Positions 9,221-18,622 of a stretch of DNA of 64,000 bases are shown here, in pieces (the first letter of the stretch is position 1; every line of letters starts with the position of its first letter). Source of the stretch: Pseudomonas cuatrocienegasensis (GTDB lineage Bacteria; Pseudomonadota; Gammaproteobacteria; Pseudomonadales; Pseudomonadaceae). The notes beneath the pieces are model-generated. The model was given only the letters and a program-made list of their open reading frames with translations. It did not search any database and was not told the DNA's origin. The position numbers and the translations under genes are program-made. Where the stretch lies: assembly GCF_900110925.1 (NCBI RefSeq), contig NZ_FOFP01000010.1:62001-126000 (forward strand), given 5' to 3'.

Positions 9221-9679
9221 ATGGATATTCGTAAAGTCAAGAAACTGATCGAACTGCTGGAAGAGTCCGGCATCGACGAGCTGGAGATTCGCGAAGGCGA
9301 AGAATCCGTGCGCATCAGCCGTCACAGCAAGCAACCGACCTTTATGCAACAGCCGATGTACGCCCAGGCGCCTGCGCCGGCCGCTGCTCCGGTTGCTGCC
9401 GCCCCTGCTGCTGAGGCCGCTGCTCCCGCTGCTGCCAAGCTGAACGGCACCGTGGTCCGCTCGCCGATGGTCGGCACCTTCTACCGCGCCTCCGGCCCAA
9501 CCTCGGCGAACTTCGTCGAAGTGGGTACGAGCGTGAAGAAAGGCGACATCCTCTGCATCGTCGAAGCAATGAAGATGATGAACCACATCGAGGCTGAGAC
9601 CAGCGGCGTGATCGAATCCATCCTGGGCGAGAACGGCCAGCCGGTGGAATACGACCAGCCCCTGTTCACCATCGTTTGA
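9221..9679 (+). CDS. accB: Biotin carboxyl carrier protein of acetyl-CoA carboxylase
   Basis: Carries the biotin shuttled between biotin carboxylase and carboxyltransferase, for malonyl-CoA in fatty-acid synthesis. The 152 aa contain an N-terminal helical domain ([16 protein letters not shown]), an Ala/Pro-rich flexible linker (about 45-75) and the biotinyl domain with the biotinylated lysine K118 in EAMKMMN. The thumb segment ([10 protein letters not shown]) is present. Transcribed with accC 17 bases downstream. All expected features are normal. Confidence 0.97.
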   Translation: MDIRKVKKLIELLEESGIDELEIREGEESVRISRHSKQPTFMQQPMYAQAPAPAAAPVAAAPAAEAAAPAAAKLNGTVVRSPMVGTFYRASGPTSANFVEVGTSVKKGDILCIVEAMKMMNHIEAETSGVIESILGENGQPVEYDQPLFTIV

Positions 9680-9696
9680 ACCGCGGAGAGCCTGCG

Positions 9697-11046
9697 ATGT
9701 TGGAAAAAGTGCTGATCGCCAACCGCGGCGAGATCGCCTTGCGCATCTTGCGAGCGTGCAAAGAGCTGGGCATCAAGACCGTCGCGGTGCATTCCACCGC
9801 CGACCGTGAACTGATGCACCTGGGCCTGGCCGACGAATCGGTGTGCATCGGCCCGGCTGCCGGCGCCGCCTCCTACCTGAACATCCCGGCGATCATCAGC
9901 GCCGCGGAAGTCACCGGCGCCACCGCGATCCACCCCGGCTACGGCTTCCTCGCGGAAAACGCCGATTTTGCCGAACAAGTGGAGAACTCCGGTTTCGCCT
10001 TCATCGGCCCGAAAGCCGACACCATTCGCCTGATGGGCGACAAGGTCTCGGCCAAGCACGCCATGATCAAGGCCGGCGTCCCTGTGGTACCAGGCTCTGA
10101 CGGCCCGCTGCCGGAAGACGAGGAAACCGCTCTGGCGATCGCTCGCGAGGTCGGCTACCCAGTGATCATCAAGGCCGCTGGCGGCGGCGGTGGTCGTGGC
10201 ATGCGCGTGGTGTGGAAAGAAGAAGACCTGATCAAATCGGCCAAGCTGACCCGCAGCGAAGCCGGTTCGGTGTTCGGCAACCCCATGGTCTACCTGGAGA
10301 AATTCCTCGGCAATCCGCGTCACGTGGAAGTCCAGGTGCTCTCCGACGGCCAGGGCAACGCCATCCACCTGTACGACCGCGACTGCTCGCTGCAGCGCCG
10401 TCACCAGAAGGTACTGGAAGAAGCCCCTGCACCGATGATCGACGAACAGGCCCGTGCCGAAGTGCTGCAGCGCTGCGTCGATGCCTGCATCGAGATCGGT
10501 TACCGCGGCGCCGGCACCTTCGAGTTCCTCTATGAAGACGGCCGTTTCTACTTCATCGAGATGAACACCCGCGTACAGGTCGAGCACCCGGTCACCGAAA
10601 TGGTCACCGGCGTCGACATCGTCAAGGAGATGCTCAGCATCGCCGCGGGCAACAAGCTGTCGTACAAGCAGGAAGATGTGAAGCTGCTGGGCCACGCCCT
10701 GGAGTGCCGGATCAACGCCGAAGACCCGGACAACTTCATGCCCTGCCCCGGCAAGGTGAAGCACTTCCACGCGCCAGGCGGCTTCGGCGTACGCGTCGAC
10801 TCGCACCTGTACAGCGGCTACACCGTGCCACCGCACTACGACTCGCTGATCGGCAAGCTGATCACCTACGGCAAGGACCGCGACGAGGCCCTGGCCCGTA
10901 TGCGCAACGCGCTGGACGAGATCGTCGTCGACGGCATCAAGACCAACGTGCCCCTGCACCGCGATCTGGTCCGTGACAAAGGCTTCTGCAAAGGCGGCGT
11001 GAATATCCATTACCTAGAGAAAAAGCTGGGTATGGATAAGCACTAA
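9697..11046 (+). CDS. accC: Biotin carboxylase subunit of acetyl-CoA carboxylase
   Basis: ATP-dependent carboxylation of biotin on AccB. At 449 aa it has the standard length. The start [17 protein letters not shown] is preceded by GGAGAG at 9685-9690. The ATP-grasp core carries the glycine-rich loop [12 protein letters not shown], the metal-binding [16 protein letters not shown] and the C-terminal lid. An in-frame upstream codon at 9676 overlaps accB and is not favoured. A hairpin 140 bases downstream (11186-11211) probably ends the operon. Confidence 0.97.
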   Translation: MLEKVLIANRGEIALRILRACKELGIKTVAVHSTADRELMHLGLADESVCIGPAAGAASYLNIPAIISAAEVTGATAIHPGYGFLAENADFAEQVENSGFAFIGPKADTIRLMGDKVSAKHAMIKAGVPVVPGSDGPLPEDEETALAIAREVGYPVIIKAAGGGGGRGMRVVWKEEDLIKSAKLTRSEAGSVFGNPMVYLEKFLGNPRHVEVQVLSDGQGNAIHLYDRDCSLQRRHQKVLEEAPAPMIDEQARAEVLQRCVDACIEIGYRGAGTFEFLYEDGRFYFIEMNTRVQVEHPVTEMVTGVDIVKEMLSIAAGNKLSYKQEDVKLLGHALECRINAEDPDNFMPCPGKVKHFHAPGGFGVRVDSHLYSGYTVPPHYDSLIGKLITYGKDRDEALARMRNALDEIVVDGIKTNVPLHRDLVRDKGFCKGGVNIHYLEKKLGMDKH

Positions 11047-11051
11047 GCTCA

Positions 11052-11170
11052 ATGACCTGCTGCGCGTCGGCGATACTGCGTTAAAAACGGCCTCGGAATG
11101 CTCATTTACAAAAGTAAACTCCGCTTCCTCGGCCGTTTTTGCCTTGTCTCGCTCTAGCTCGCGAGGTCAT
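11052..11170. repeat. Nested palindromic repeat after accC
   Basis: Outer arms ATGACCT...AGGTCAT enclose an inner hairpin AAAAACGGCC...GGCCGTTTTT whose loop region contains GCTCATTTAC-aaaa-GTAAACTCCGC. The loop region and the following GCCTTGTCTCGC resemble the right arm of the MITE-like elements at 8343 and 12184. This type of repeat is, from memory, common in Pseudomonas intergenic DNA. Confidence 0.65.
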
Positions 11171-11185
11171 GACAGAAGTGCTAAA

Positions 11186-11211
11186 CAAAGGCTGCCATTC
11201 GGCAGCCTTTG
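11186..11211 (+). terminator. Probable terminator of aroQ-accB-accC
   Basis: Perfect 11-base stem CAAAGGCTGCC, loop ATTC, GGCAGCCTTTG, followed by TCGTTTC. The U-tract is short, but the hairpin is strong and lies between accC and prmA. Confidence 0.6.
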
Positions 11212-11308
11212 TCGTTTCAGCCTGACCGGCGGTGGCAGCGGCCCCACCGCTTCAAGTAAGCTGCGCGCCAATTTGCGCCATCCCGCCACAACGCTCACGA
11301 GGTTTCCC

Positions 11309-12187
11309 ATGCCCTGGTTACAAGTCCGTCTCGCCATCACCCCAGAGCAGGCGCAAACCTACGAAGATGCGTTGCTGGAAGTCGGCGCCGTCTCCGTGAC
11401 CTTTATGGACGCCGAAGACCAGCCGATCTTCGAGCCGGACCTGGGCACCACGCCGCTGTGGTCGCACACCCACCTGCTCGCGCTGTTCGAGGCCGATACC
11501 GACGCCAATGCGGTATTCGCTCACCTGCAACTGCTGACCGGCGCTGACTTGCCGGAGCACCACGCCGAAGTGATCGCCGACCAGGACTGGGAGCGCAGCT
11601 GGATGGACGGCTTCGAGCCGATGCGTTTCGGCCAGCGCCTGTGGATCGTACCCAGCTGGCACGCCGCACCTGAGCCGGATGCGGTCAATCTGCTGCTCGA
11701 TCCGGGCCTGGCCTTCGGCACCGGCACCCACCCGACCACCGCGCTGTGCCTGGAATGGCTGGACGGCCAGGCCCTGCAGGACTGCAGCGTCATCGACTTT
11801 GGCTGCGGCTCGGGCATCCTGGCGATTGCCGCCCTGCTGCTCGGTGCGCCCCACGCGGTCGGTACGGATATCGACATTCAGGCCATCGAAGCCTCGCGTG
11901 ACAATGCCCAGCGCAATGGCATCGACCCGGCCCGCTTCCCGCTCTACCTGCCGGAGGCCATGCCGCAGCAGCCGGCCGACGTGGTAGTCGCCAACATCCT
12001 CGCCGGCCCCCTGGTGGCGCTGGCGCCGCAGATCACCCGCCTGGTCAAACCGGGCGGGCGCCTGGCCCTGTCAGGCATTCTTGCCGAGCAGGCCGACGAG
12101 GTGCGCGCCGCCTATGCCGACGCGTTCGCCCTCGACCCCACTGCCGAGAAAGACGGCTGGGTGCGCATCAGCGGCAGCCGTCACTAG
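11309..12187 (+). CDS. prmA: Ribosomal protein L11 methyltransferase
   Basis: Trimethylates ribosomal protein L11 using S-adenosylmethionine. The 292 aa show the N-terminal substrate-recognition domain ([15 protein letters not shown]), the linker, and the Rossmann methyltransferase domain with motif [16 protein letters not shown] and the catalytic-site segment [10 protein letters not shown]. The start at 11309 gives the usual family N-terminus, with ACGAGG about 7 bases upstream. The stop codon TAG lies inside the CTAG that bounds MITE copy 2, so the element abuts the end of the gene exactly. The protein C-terminus (WVRISGSRH) looks normal in length. Confidence 0.95.
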   Translation: MPWLQVRLAITPEQAQTYEDALLEVGAVSVTFMDAEDQPIFEPDLGTTPLWSHTHLLALFEADTDANAVFAHLQLLTGADLPEHHAEVIADQDWERSWMDGFEPMRFGQRLWIVPSWHAAPEPDAVNLLLDPGLAFGTGTHPTTALCLEWLDGQALQDCSVIDFGCGSGILAIAALLLGAPHAVGTDIDIQAIEASRDNAQRNGIDPARFPLYLPEAMPQQPADVVVANILAGPLVALAPQITRLVKPGGRLALSGILAEQADEVRAAYADAFALDPTAEKDGWVRISGSRH

Positions 12188-12454
12188 GGTCTGTTCCCGT
12201 TTCGTTCGCGGCCGCGCCGGAGCCAGTTTTAGCGCGAGGCAAGGCACGAGATGCGAAGTTTAGTGGGCTAAATGAGCCATCGAGAAACGCTGCATCGCGC
12301 TAAAACTGGCCCGGCCCTACGGGTTGCGCGCAAAATCTCGCCATGCGGTGTTGGAGGACTTGGCAAGGGAACAACCATTACCTGCGTCCTCCGCCTAGCC
12401 TGGCGAGATTTTTCGCGGCAACGCGGCTTGCGACGAAACGGGAACAGACCCTAG
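12184..12454 (-). mobile_element. MITE-like palindromic element, copy 2
   Basis: Inverted second copy of the element at 8343-8642, again bounded by CTAG. Its terminal repeats read AGGGTCTGTTCCCGTTTCG and the exact complement, so they differ from copy 1 by the same base in both ends. It lacks two short segments present in copy 1 and measures 267 bases between the CTAGs' inner AG/CT, against 296 for copy 1. Its left CTAG supplies the prmA stop codon. No coding capacity. Confidence 0.75.
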
Positions 12455-12532
12455 CTGAGCGGCTGCAGCTTCGCGCGGCACTTGCGGTAGACTAGCCGCC
12501 CTACCCTGCACCGCCGGCCACCGGATCGTCGC

Positions 12533-13918
12533 ATGACCGAAAGTTACGTCACCCAGTGTCCTCAATGTCACACCCGCTTTCGCGTCAACCGTGCGCAACT
12601 CGGCGCCGCCCATGGCGCCGTGCGCTGCGGGGCCTGCCTGCACGTGTTCAATGCCGCCCAGCAACTGCGCGCCCAAGGCCAGCAGTTGGCGCAGCCTGCA
12701 GCCACTGCCGTCGCGCCGCCAGCGCCAGCAGTAGCCCCAGCGCTGAGCACAGCCGCCCCGCCACGCCCGACCAGCGCTAATCCGCCAGCCATCCCCGCCA
12801 AACCCGAGACCAAGAAGACGCCCAGCGAGACGCTGTGGATTCATGACGACCTGGACCTCGACAGCCTCGACCTGGACGAGGAGCTGGCCAAGCTCGAAGA
12901 GCAGGAGCAGCAGCTCTCGCAGCAGTTTCTTGCCCTGGAAAGCGCCACCCGCACGGCGCCGACATTCAAGGCCGATAAGGAGCAGGACGCGGTCGATCAG
13001 GATGAGCGTTGGGCCGAAGCCCTGCTGCGCGAAGACGAAGCCAACGCACCCTTGCAGCTCACTCCGTTGCAGGCGGTGCCCGACGCCTCCCACAGCGATC
13101 ACCGCCCAACAGGGGCCGACGCCACGATTGAGCCAGCAGCCACCACGCTGCGCGAGCCGAGCACCCCGCCCGCCCGCGCGCTGCCACCTCGCAGCGAACC
13201 CAGCATCAGCGCCATTGCGGACGAGGATGACGACACTGCAGAACGCCGCCCGACACGCCATGCAGCGCTGAACGCCAAGCGTGACGAGGAGCCGGCGCCC
13301 GACGAAGAAATCGACGCCGATCCACCCCTGGCACCACGCCCACCACGCAGACGCAGCGAGCCCGCCCTGCGCGACGAGGCCCTGCTGAACCTCAACGACG
13401 ACCCGCTGGACCTCGACTGGCAGCCACCGCGCACGCCCTGGGGTCGCTGGCTGGGCTGGGGCCTGCTGAACCTGATCGCCGTCGCGGCCCTGGCCGGGCA
13501 GTACATGCACTACCATTTCGCCGAACTGGCGCGCCAGGACCAATACCGCCCCTGGTTCGAGCAGCTGTGCCCCAGCCTGGGCTGCACCCTGCCGTCCAAG
13601 GTCGATATCAGCCAGATAAAAAGCAGCAACCTGGTGGTGCGCAGCCACCCGGAATTCAGCGGCGCCCTGGTGGTGGATGCGATCCTCTATAACCGCGCCC
13701 CGTTCGCCCAGCCCTTCCCCTTGCTGGAAATGCGCTTTGCCGACATCAATGGCAAGCTGCTCGCCAGTCGTCGCTTCAAGCCCAGCGAATACCTGGCCGG
13801 CGAGCTGGCCGGCAAGGCCGAGATGCCGACCCAGACGCCGATCCACGTGTCGCTGGATATTCTCGACCCCGGCGCCCGCGCAGTGAACTACAGCCTCAGC
13901 TTCCACTCCCCGGAATAG
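12533..13918 (+). CDS. Zinc-ribbon / DUF3426 membrane protein
   Basis: Protein of 461 aa, function unknown. It begins with an MJ0042-type zinc ribbon (CPQCHTRFRVN...CGACLHVFNA) at about residues 7-40, followed by a long low-complexity Ala/Pro/Glu-rich linker (about 45-295). A single membrane helix lies around 303-322 (LLNLIAVAALAGQYMHY), and a DUF3426 domain of about 130 residues ends the protein (CPSLGCTLP, SNLVVRSHPEF, FPLLEMRFADINGKLLASRRF). The order suggests a cytoplasmic zinc finger and a periplasmic C-terminal domain. It sits between prmA and dusB, as in P. aeruginosa (PA4851). Ordinary base composition. Confidence 0.85.
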   Translation: MTESYVTQCPQCHTRFRVNRAQLGAAHGAVRCGACLHVFNAAQQLRAQGQQLAQPAATAVAPPAPAVAPALSTAAPPRPTSANPPAIPAKPETKKTPSETLWIHDDLDLDSLDLDEELAKLEEQEQQLSQQFLALESATRTAPTFKADKEQDAVDQDERWAEALLREDEANAPLQLTPLQAVPDASHSDHRPTGADATIEPAATTLREPSTPPARALPPRSEPSISAIADEDDDTAERRPTRHAALNAKRDEEPAPDEEIDADPPLAPRPPRRRSEPALRDEALLNLNDDPLDLDWQPPRTPWGRWLGWGLLNLIAVAALAGQYMHYHFAELARQDQYRPWFEQLCPSLGCTLPSKVDISQIKSSNLVVRSHPEFSGALVVDAILYNRAPFAQPFPLLEMRFADINGKLLASRRFKPSEYLAGELAGKAEMPTQTPIHVSLDILDPGARAVNYSLSFHSPE

Positions 13919-13928
13919 ACGGCAGCGG

Positions 13929-13946
13929 CGCCGGCAACCGCCGGCG
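13929..13946 (+). terminator. Short GC-rich stem-loop after the DUF3426 gene
   Basis: CGCCGGC-AACC-GCCGGCG followed by TTT, 10 bases after the stop. Possible weak terminator. Confidence 0.35.
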
Positions 13947-14005
13947 TTTGGCCGAGCCTGCGACGATAGCGCTCGGCAACTGTTCAGATTTTGTTCAAAA
14001 CAACC

Positions 14006-14034
14006 TTTATCCGGTCATCCAGAGCGGGTATGAT
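14006..14034 (+). promoter_or_regulatory. Candidate promoter of dusB-fis
   Basis: -10 TATGAT at 14029-14034 and a weak -35 TTTATC 17 bases upstream, 64 bases before the dusB ATG, in an AT-rich stretch of otherwise GC-rich DNA. This is a pattern match only. Confidence 0.4.
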
Positions 14035-14097
14035 TCCCACCCTTTTTCGCACTCTCCTCGTTGGCTCAACAGTTCGTCTCTTGAGCAGGGAAGCCCT

Positions 14098-15096
14098 ATG
14101 TCGGCGCTACGCATCGGCCCCTACACATTGCCCAATCGACTGATCCTGGCCCCCATGGCCGGGGTCACCGACCGGCCATTCCGCCAGCTGTGCCGCCGCC
14201 TTGGCGCGGGCATGGTGGTATCGGAGATGGTCACCAGCGATGTGCGCCTGTGGAACACGCGCAAGTCCAGCCTGCGCCTGATCCACGCCGACGAGGCCGA
14301 ACCGCGCTCGGTGCAGATTGCCGGCGGCGACCCACAGATGCTCGCCGACGCCGCCCGTGCCAATGTCGAGCTGGGCGCGCAGATCATCGACATCAACATG
14401 GGCTGCCCAGCCAAGAAGGTCTGCAACAAGGCCGCCGGCTCGGCACTGCTCAAGGACCAGGCGCTGGTCCAGGCGATTCTCGAAGCCGTGGTTGCCGCCG
14501 TCGATGTGCCGGTCACCCTGAAGATCCGCACCGGCTGGGACAGGCAGAACCGCAACGGCGTGGACGTAGCCAAGATCGCCGAACAGGCGGGCATCGTCGC
14601 CCTGGCCGTGCATGGCCGCACCCGCGCCGACCTGTATACCGGCGAAGCCGAATACGACACCATCGCCGCGATCAAGCAGGCGGTGTCGATTCCGGTGCTG
14701 GCCAATGGCGATATCGACTCGCCGGCCAAGGCCCAGGCGGTGCTGACGGCAACAGGAGTCGACGGGCTGCTGATCGGCCGTGCGGCCCAGGGCCGACCGT
14801 GGATTTTCCGTGAGATCGAGCACTACCTGCAGACCGGCGAGCTGCTAGCCGCTCCCGCGCTGTACGAAGTGGAACAGATTATGCTGGCGCACCTGACCGA
14901 ACTGCACGCCTTCTATGGCGATGTCATGGGTGTGCGCATCGCGCGCAAACATGTCGGCTGGTACCTCGCCACCCTGCCGGGCGCCGGGGAGTTTCGCGCC
15001 CAATTCAATCGTCTGGACTGTAAGGACGCTCAGTGCGCCACTGTTCGCGCGTTTTTCCGCGAACGGCATAACGATGGAGAAGAGGTGGCCGCATGA
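14098..15096 (+). CDS. dusB: tRNA-dihydrouridine synthase B
   Basis: FMN-dependent reduction of uridine to dihydrouridine in tRNA D-loops. The 332 aa form a TIM barrel with [15 protein letters not shown] at the N-terminus, the catalytic cysteine in [20 protein letters not shown], and [15 protein letters not shown]. The C-terminal helical RNA-binding part carries RKHVGWY. ATG at 14098 gives the family N-terminus [13 protein letters not shown]; in-frame upstream codons are not supported. Its stop overlaps the fis start (ATGA at 15093-15096), the classical dusB-fis operon of gammaproteobacteria. Confidence 0.96.
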   Translation: MSALRIGPYTLPNRLILAPMAGVTDRPFRQLCRRLGAGMVVSEMVTSDVRLWNTRKSSLRLIHADEAEPRSVQIAGGDPQMLADAARANVELGAQIIDINMGCPAKKVCNKAAGSALLKDQALVQAILEAVVAAVDVPVTLKIRTGWDRQNRNGVDVAKIAEQAGIVALAVHGRTRADLYTGEAEYDTIAAIKQAVSIPVLANGDIDSPAKAQAVLTATGVDGLLIGRAAQGRPWIFREIEHYLQTGELLAAPALYEVEQIMLAHLTELHAFYGDVMGVRIARKHVGWYLATLPGAGEFRAQFNRLDCKDAQCATVRAFFRERHNDGEEVAA

Positions 15097-15413
15097 CGAT
15101 GTTGACCGAGACTTTAGGAAGTGGGACTGCGCCCGTGAGTGACAACACCAGTTTGAAACAGCACCTCAATACGCCGAGCGAAGAGGGGCAAACCCTGCGT
15201 GGCAGCGTGGAAAAGGCGCTGCACAACTACTTCGCCCACCTCGAAGGCGCGGACGTCACCGACGTCTACAACCTGGTGCTCACCGAAGTCGAAGCCCCCC
15301 TGCTGGAAACCGTGATGAATTACGTCAAGGGTAACCAGACCAAAGCCTCGGAGCTGCTCGGCCTGAACCGCGGCACCCTGCGCAAGAAGCTCAAGCAGTA
15401 CGACCTGCTGTAA
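15093..15413 (+). CDS. fis: DNA-binding protein Fis
   Basis: Nucleoid protein and global regulator, 106 aa. The C-terminal helix-turn-helix [22 protein letters not shown] is nearly identical to other pseudomonad Fis proteins, and the N-terminal beta-hairpin region is present. Translation starts inside the dusB stop (ATGA overlap), implying coupling. A strong terminator follows 13 bases after the stop. Confidence 0.97.
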   Translation: MTMLTETLGSGTAPVSDNTSLKQHLNTPSEEGQTLRGSVEKALHNYFAHLEGADVTDVYNLVLTEVEAPLLETVMNYVKGNQTKASELLGLNRGTLRKKLKQYDLL

Positions 15414-15426
15414 CCCCGAACTCCCG

Positions 15427-15456
15427 AAAAGGGCGGCCATAACAGCCGCCTTTTTT
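15427..15456 (+). terminator. Rho-independent terminator after fis
   Basis: GGCGGC stem with loop CATAACA and GCCGCC, preceded by A-rich bases and followed by six T. Ends the dusB-fis transcript; purH begins 31 bases later. Confidence 0.85.
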
Positions 15457-15486
15457 GCTGACACCTCCGCTCTGATGGACGCTGAA

Positions 15487-17094
15487 ATGACCGACCAGAC
15501 CACCCGCCTCCCCGTTCGCCGCGCCTTGATCAGTGTTTCCGACAAGACCGGCATCCTCGAGTTTGCCCGCGAGCTGGTTGCCCTGAATGTGGAAATTCTC
15601 TCCACCGGTGGCACCTACAAGCTGCTCAAGGACAACGGCATCGCTGCCGTGGAAGTGGCCGACTACACCGGCTTCCCGGAAATGATGGACGGTCGCGTCA
15701 AGACCCTGCACCCGAAGATCCACGGCGGTATCCTCGGCCGTCGCGCCCTCGACGGCGCGGTGATGGACGAGCACGGCATCAAGCCGATCGACCTGGTGGC
15801 GGTCAACCTCTACCCGTTCGCCGCCACCGTGGCCAAGCCCGGCTGTGACCTGGCCGACGCCATCGAGAACATCGACATTGGCGGGCCGACCATGGTCCGT
15901 TCTGCCGCGAAGAACCACAAAGACGTGGCCATCGTGGTCAACGCCAGTGACTACAGCGGCATTATCGAATCGCTGAAAGCCGGCGGCCTGAGCTATGCCC
16001 AGCGCTTCGACCTGGCCCTCAAGGCCTTCGAGCATACCGCTGCCTACGACGGCATGATCGCCAACTACCTGGGCACCATCGACCAGCGCCGCGAGACCCT
16101 GTCCACCGAAGAGCGCGGCGCCTTCCCGCGCACCTTCAACAGCCAGTTCGTCAAAGCCCAGGAAATGCGCTACGGCGAGAACCCGCACCAGAGCGCGGCG
16201 TTCTACGTGGAAGCGCAGAAAGGTGAAGCCAGCGTCGCCACGGCCGTGCAACTGCAGGGCAAGGAGCTGTCGTTCAACAACGTCGCCGATACCGACGCCG
16301 CACTGGAATGCGTGAAGAGCTTCGTCAAGCCGGCTTGCGTCATCGTCAAGCACGCCAATCCCTGCGGCGTGGCCGTGGCCCTGGACAGCGAAGGCGGCAT
16401 TCGCCAGGCCTACGAGCTGGCCTACGCCACCGATACCGAATCGGCCTTTGGCGGCATCATCGCCTTCAACCGCGAGCTGGACGGCGCCACCGCCCAGGCT
16501 ATTGTCGAGCGTCAGTTTGTCGAAGTGATCATCGCCCCGAAAATCAGCGCCGAGGCCCGCGCCATCGTCGCTGCGAAAGCCAACGTACGCCTGCTCGAAT
16601 GCGGCGAATGGCCCGCCGAGCGCAGTGCCGGCTGGGACTTCAAGCGGGTCAACGGTGGCCTGCTGGTGCAGAGCCGTGATATCGGCATGATCAAGGCAGA
16701 AGACCTGAAAATCGTCACCCAGCGCGCGCCGAGCGAGCAGGAAATTCACGACCTGATCTTCGCCTGGAAAGTGGCCAAGTTCGTCAAATCCAACGCCATC
16801 GTCTACGCCAAGAACCGCCAGACCATCGGCGTCGGCGCCGGTCAGATGAGCCGCGTCAACTCCGCCCGTATCGCCGCGATCAAGGCCGAGCACGCCGGCC
16901 TGCAGGTCGCCGGCTCGGTCATGGCCAGCGACGCCTTCTTCCCGTTCCGCGACGGCCTGGATAACGCTGCTGCCAATGGCATCACCGCGGTGATCCAGCC
17001 GGGTGGATCGATGCGCGATGCGGAAGTGATTGCCGCCGCAGACGAGGCCAATATCGCCATGGTATTCACCGGCATGCGTCATTTCCGCCATTGA
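15487..17094 (+). CDS. purH: Bifunctional AICAR formyltransferase / IMP cyclohydrolase
   Basis: Last two steps of de novo purine synthesis to IMP. At 535 aa it has the usual length. The N-terminal cyclohydrolase (MGS-like) domain has [13 protein letters not shown] and STGGTYKLL, and the C-terminal formyltransferase domain has the Lys-His pair in IVKHANPCG and ends [12 protein letters not shown] at 15487 gives the pseudomonad N-terminus [14 protein letters not shown]; an in-frame ATG four codons upstream is less likely. It is followed by a repeat-filled gap and purD, a conserved purH-purD pair. Confidence 0.96.
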   Translation: MTDQTTRLPVRRALISVSDKTGILEFARELVALNVEILSTGGTYKLLKDNGIAAVEVADYTGFPEMMDGRVKTLHPKIHGGILGRRALDGAVMDEHGIKPIDLVAVNLYPFAATVAKPGCDLADAIENIDIGGPTMVRSAAKNHKDVAIVVNASDYSGIIESLKAGGLSYAQRFDLALKAFEHTAAYDGMIANYLGTIDQRRETLSTEERGAFPRTFNSQFVKAQEMRYGENPHQSAAFYVEAQKGEASVATAVQLQGKELSFNNVADTDAALECVKSFVKPACVIVKHANPCGVAVALDSEGGIRQAYELAYATDTESAFGGIIAFNRELDGATAQAIVERQFVEVIIAPKISAEARAIVAAKANVRLLECGEWPAERSAGWDFKRVNGGLLVQSRDIGMIKAEDLKIVTQRAPSEQEIHDLIFAWKVAKFVKSNAIVYAKNRQTIGVGAGQMSRVNSARIAAIKAEHAGLQVAGSVMASDAFFPFRDGLDNAAANGITAVIQPGGSMRDAEVIAAADEANIAMVFTGMRHFRH

Positions 17095-17100
17095 TGGCGT

Positions 17101-17172
17101 GGTGGATGGCTGCGGCCATCCACCCTACATCGCACCGATTTCGTAGGGTGGATAACGCTTCGCTTATCCACC
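17101..17172. repeat. Pair of GTAGGGTGGA-family hairpins between purH and purD
   Basis: GGTGGATGGC-tgcg-GCCATCCACCCTAC followed by GTAGGGTGGATAACG...CTTATCCACC. Two facing hairpins of an abundant intergenic repeat family, also found here at 27237, 28126, 36210 and 41889. Confidence 0.7.
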
Positions 17173-17209
17173 AATCGGGCTCAAGGCCCGCCTCCACGGG
17201 GAGAAAAAC

Positions 17210-18508
17210 ATGAACGTATTGATCATCGGCAGCGGCGGTCGTGAACACGCCCTGGCTTGGAAAGTCGCGCAAGACCCGCGCGTACAAAAGGTTTTCGTTG
17301 CCCCGGGCAACGCCGGCACAGCCACTGAAGCCAAGTGCGAGAACGTCGCCATCGACGTGCTGGCCCTGGAACAGCTGGCTGATTTTGCCGAGCAGCATGT
17401 ACAGCTGACCATCGTCGGCCCCGAGGCGCCGCTGGTGGCCGGCGTGGTCGACCTGTTCCGCTCGCGCGGCCTGGACTGCTTCGGCCCGACCGCCGGCGCC
17501 GCCCAGCTGGAAGGCTCCAAGGCCTTTACCAAGGACTTCCTCGCGCGTCATCAGATCCCCACCGCCGACTACCAGAACTTCACCGAAGTCGAGCCGGCCC
17601 TGGCCTATCTGCAAAAAGTCGGCGCGCCAATCGTGATCAAGGCTGACGGCCTGGCCGCGGGCAAAGGCGTGATCGTCGCCATGACCCTGCAGGAATCAGA
17701 AGACGCCGTGCGCGACATGCTTGCTGGCAATGCCTTTGGCGAAGCCGGTTCGCGGGTGGTCATCGAAGAATTCCTCGACGGTGAAGAAGCCTCGTTCATC
17801 GTCATGGTCGACGGCGCCAATGTGCTGCCCATGGCCACCAGCCAGGATCACAAACGTGTTGGCGACGCCGACACTGGCCCGAACACCGGCGGCATGGGCG
17901 CCTACTCACCCGCCCCAGTGGTCACCGCCGAGGTGCACCAGCGGGTGATGGACGAAGTCATCTACCCGACCGTGCGCGGCATGGCTGAGGAAGGCAACGT
18001 CTACACCGGCTTCCTCTATGCTGGACTGATGATCGACAAGGCCGGCCAGCCCAAAGTCATCGAGTTCAACTGCCGCTTCGGCGATCCGGAAACCCAGCCG
18101 ATCATGGTGCGCCTGGAGTCCAGCCTGGTACTGCTGGTCGAGGCCGCTCTGGCCAAGGCCCTGGACAAGGTCGAAGCACGCTGGGACCCGCGTCCCACTG
18201 TCGGTGTGGTACTGGCCGCAGGCGGCTACCCGGGCGACTACGCCAAGGGTGATGTGATCGAAGGCCTGGACGCGGCAGCGGCGCTGGAAGGCAAGGTGTT
18301 CCACGCCGGTACTGCGCTCAAGGATGGCCAGGTAGTCACCGCCGGCGGTCGCGTCCTGTGCGCCACCGCCATCGGCAAGAGCGTGGCAGACGCCCAACAA
18401 CAGGCCTATCGCCTGGCTGAGCAAATCCGCTGGAACGGCCTGTTTTACCGTCACGACATCGGCTACCGGGCGATTGCCCGGGAACAGCAAGAAAATGACG
18501 CCAAATAG
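17210..18508 (+). CDS. purD: Phosphoribosylamine-glycine ligase
   Basis: GAR synthetase, second step of de novo purine synthesis: ATP-dependent joining of glycine to phosphoribosylamine. The 432 aa are of normal length, with N-terminal NVLIIGSGGREHALAWK, ATP-grasp signatures IKADGLAAGKGV and MGAYSPAP, and RFGDPETQP for metal binding. The start is preceded by GGGGAGAAAA. It lies 115 bases after purH across a repeat pair, so co-transcription is likely but not certain. A strong terminator follows. Confidence 0.97.
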   Translation: MNVLIIGSGGREHALAWKVAQDPRVQKVFVAPGNAGTATEAKCENVAIDVLALEQLADFAEQHVQLTIVGPEAPLVAGVVDLFRSRGLDCFGPTAGAAQLEGSKAFTKDFLARHQIPTADYQNFTEVEPALAYLQKVGAPIVIKADGLAAGKGVIVAMTLQESEDAVRDMLAGNAFGEAGSRVVIEEFLDGEEASFIVMVDGANVLPMATSQDHKRVGDADTGPNTGGMGAYSPAPVVTAEVHQRVMDEVIYPTVRGMAEEGNVYTGFLYAGLMIDKAGQPKVIEFNCRFGDPETQPIMVRLESSLVLLVEAALAKALDKVEARWDPRPTVGVVLAAGGYPGDYAKGDVIEGLDAAAALEGKVFHAGTALKDGQVVTAGGRVLCATAIGKSVADAQQQAYRLAEQIRWNGLFYRHDIGYRAIAREQQENDAK

Positions 18509-18534
18509 CCGCTAGATAAAGCGTATTCGCCCAC

Positions 18535-18560
18535 AAAGGCGGCCTATTGGCCGCCTTTTT
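18535..18560 (+). terminator. Rho-independent terminator after purD
   Basis: AAAGGCGGCC, loop TATT, GGCCGCCTTTTT: ten-base stem with a T-tract, 27 bases after the purD stop. Confidence 0.88.
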
Positions 18561-18564
18561 CATG

Positions 18565-18592
18565 TTCCGCTTTGGCCGCGCTTGGCTATAAT
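18565..18592 (+). promoter_or_regulatory. Candidate sigma-70 promoter of retS
   Basis: Perfect -10 TATAAT at 18587-18592; the -35 is weak (TTCCGC, 16-base spacing). It lies right after the purD terminator and 30 bases before the retS start. Confidence 0.55.
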
Positions 18593-18622
18593 CGGAGCAC
18601 TTATTTGTGAAGGGATTTCAGC

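Noticed and set aside
12395..13906. Minus-strand open frame of 503 codons opposite the DUF3426 gene
   Set aside because: Shadow frame that also runs into the MITE-like element; no family features.
15391..17091. Minus-strand open frame of 566 codons opposite purH
   Set aside because: Antisense image of a conserved enzyme with no recognisable domain.
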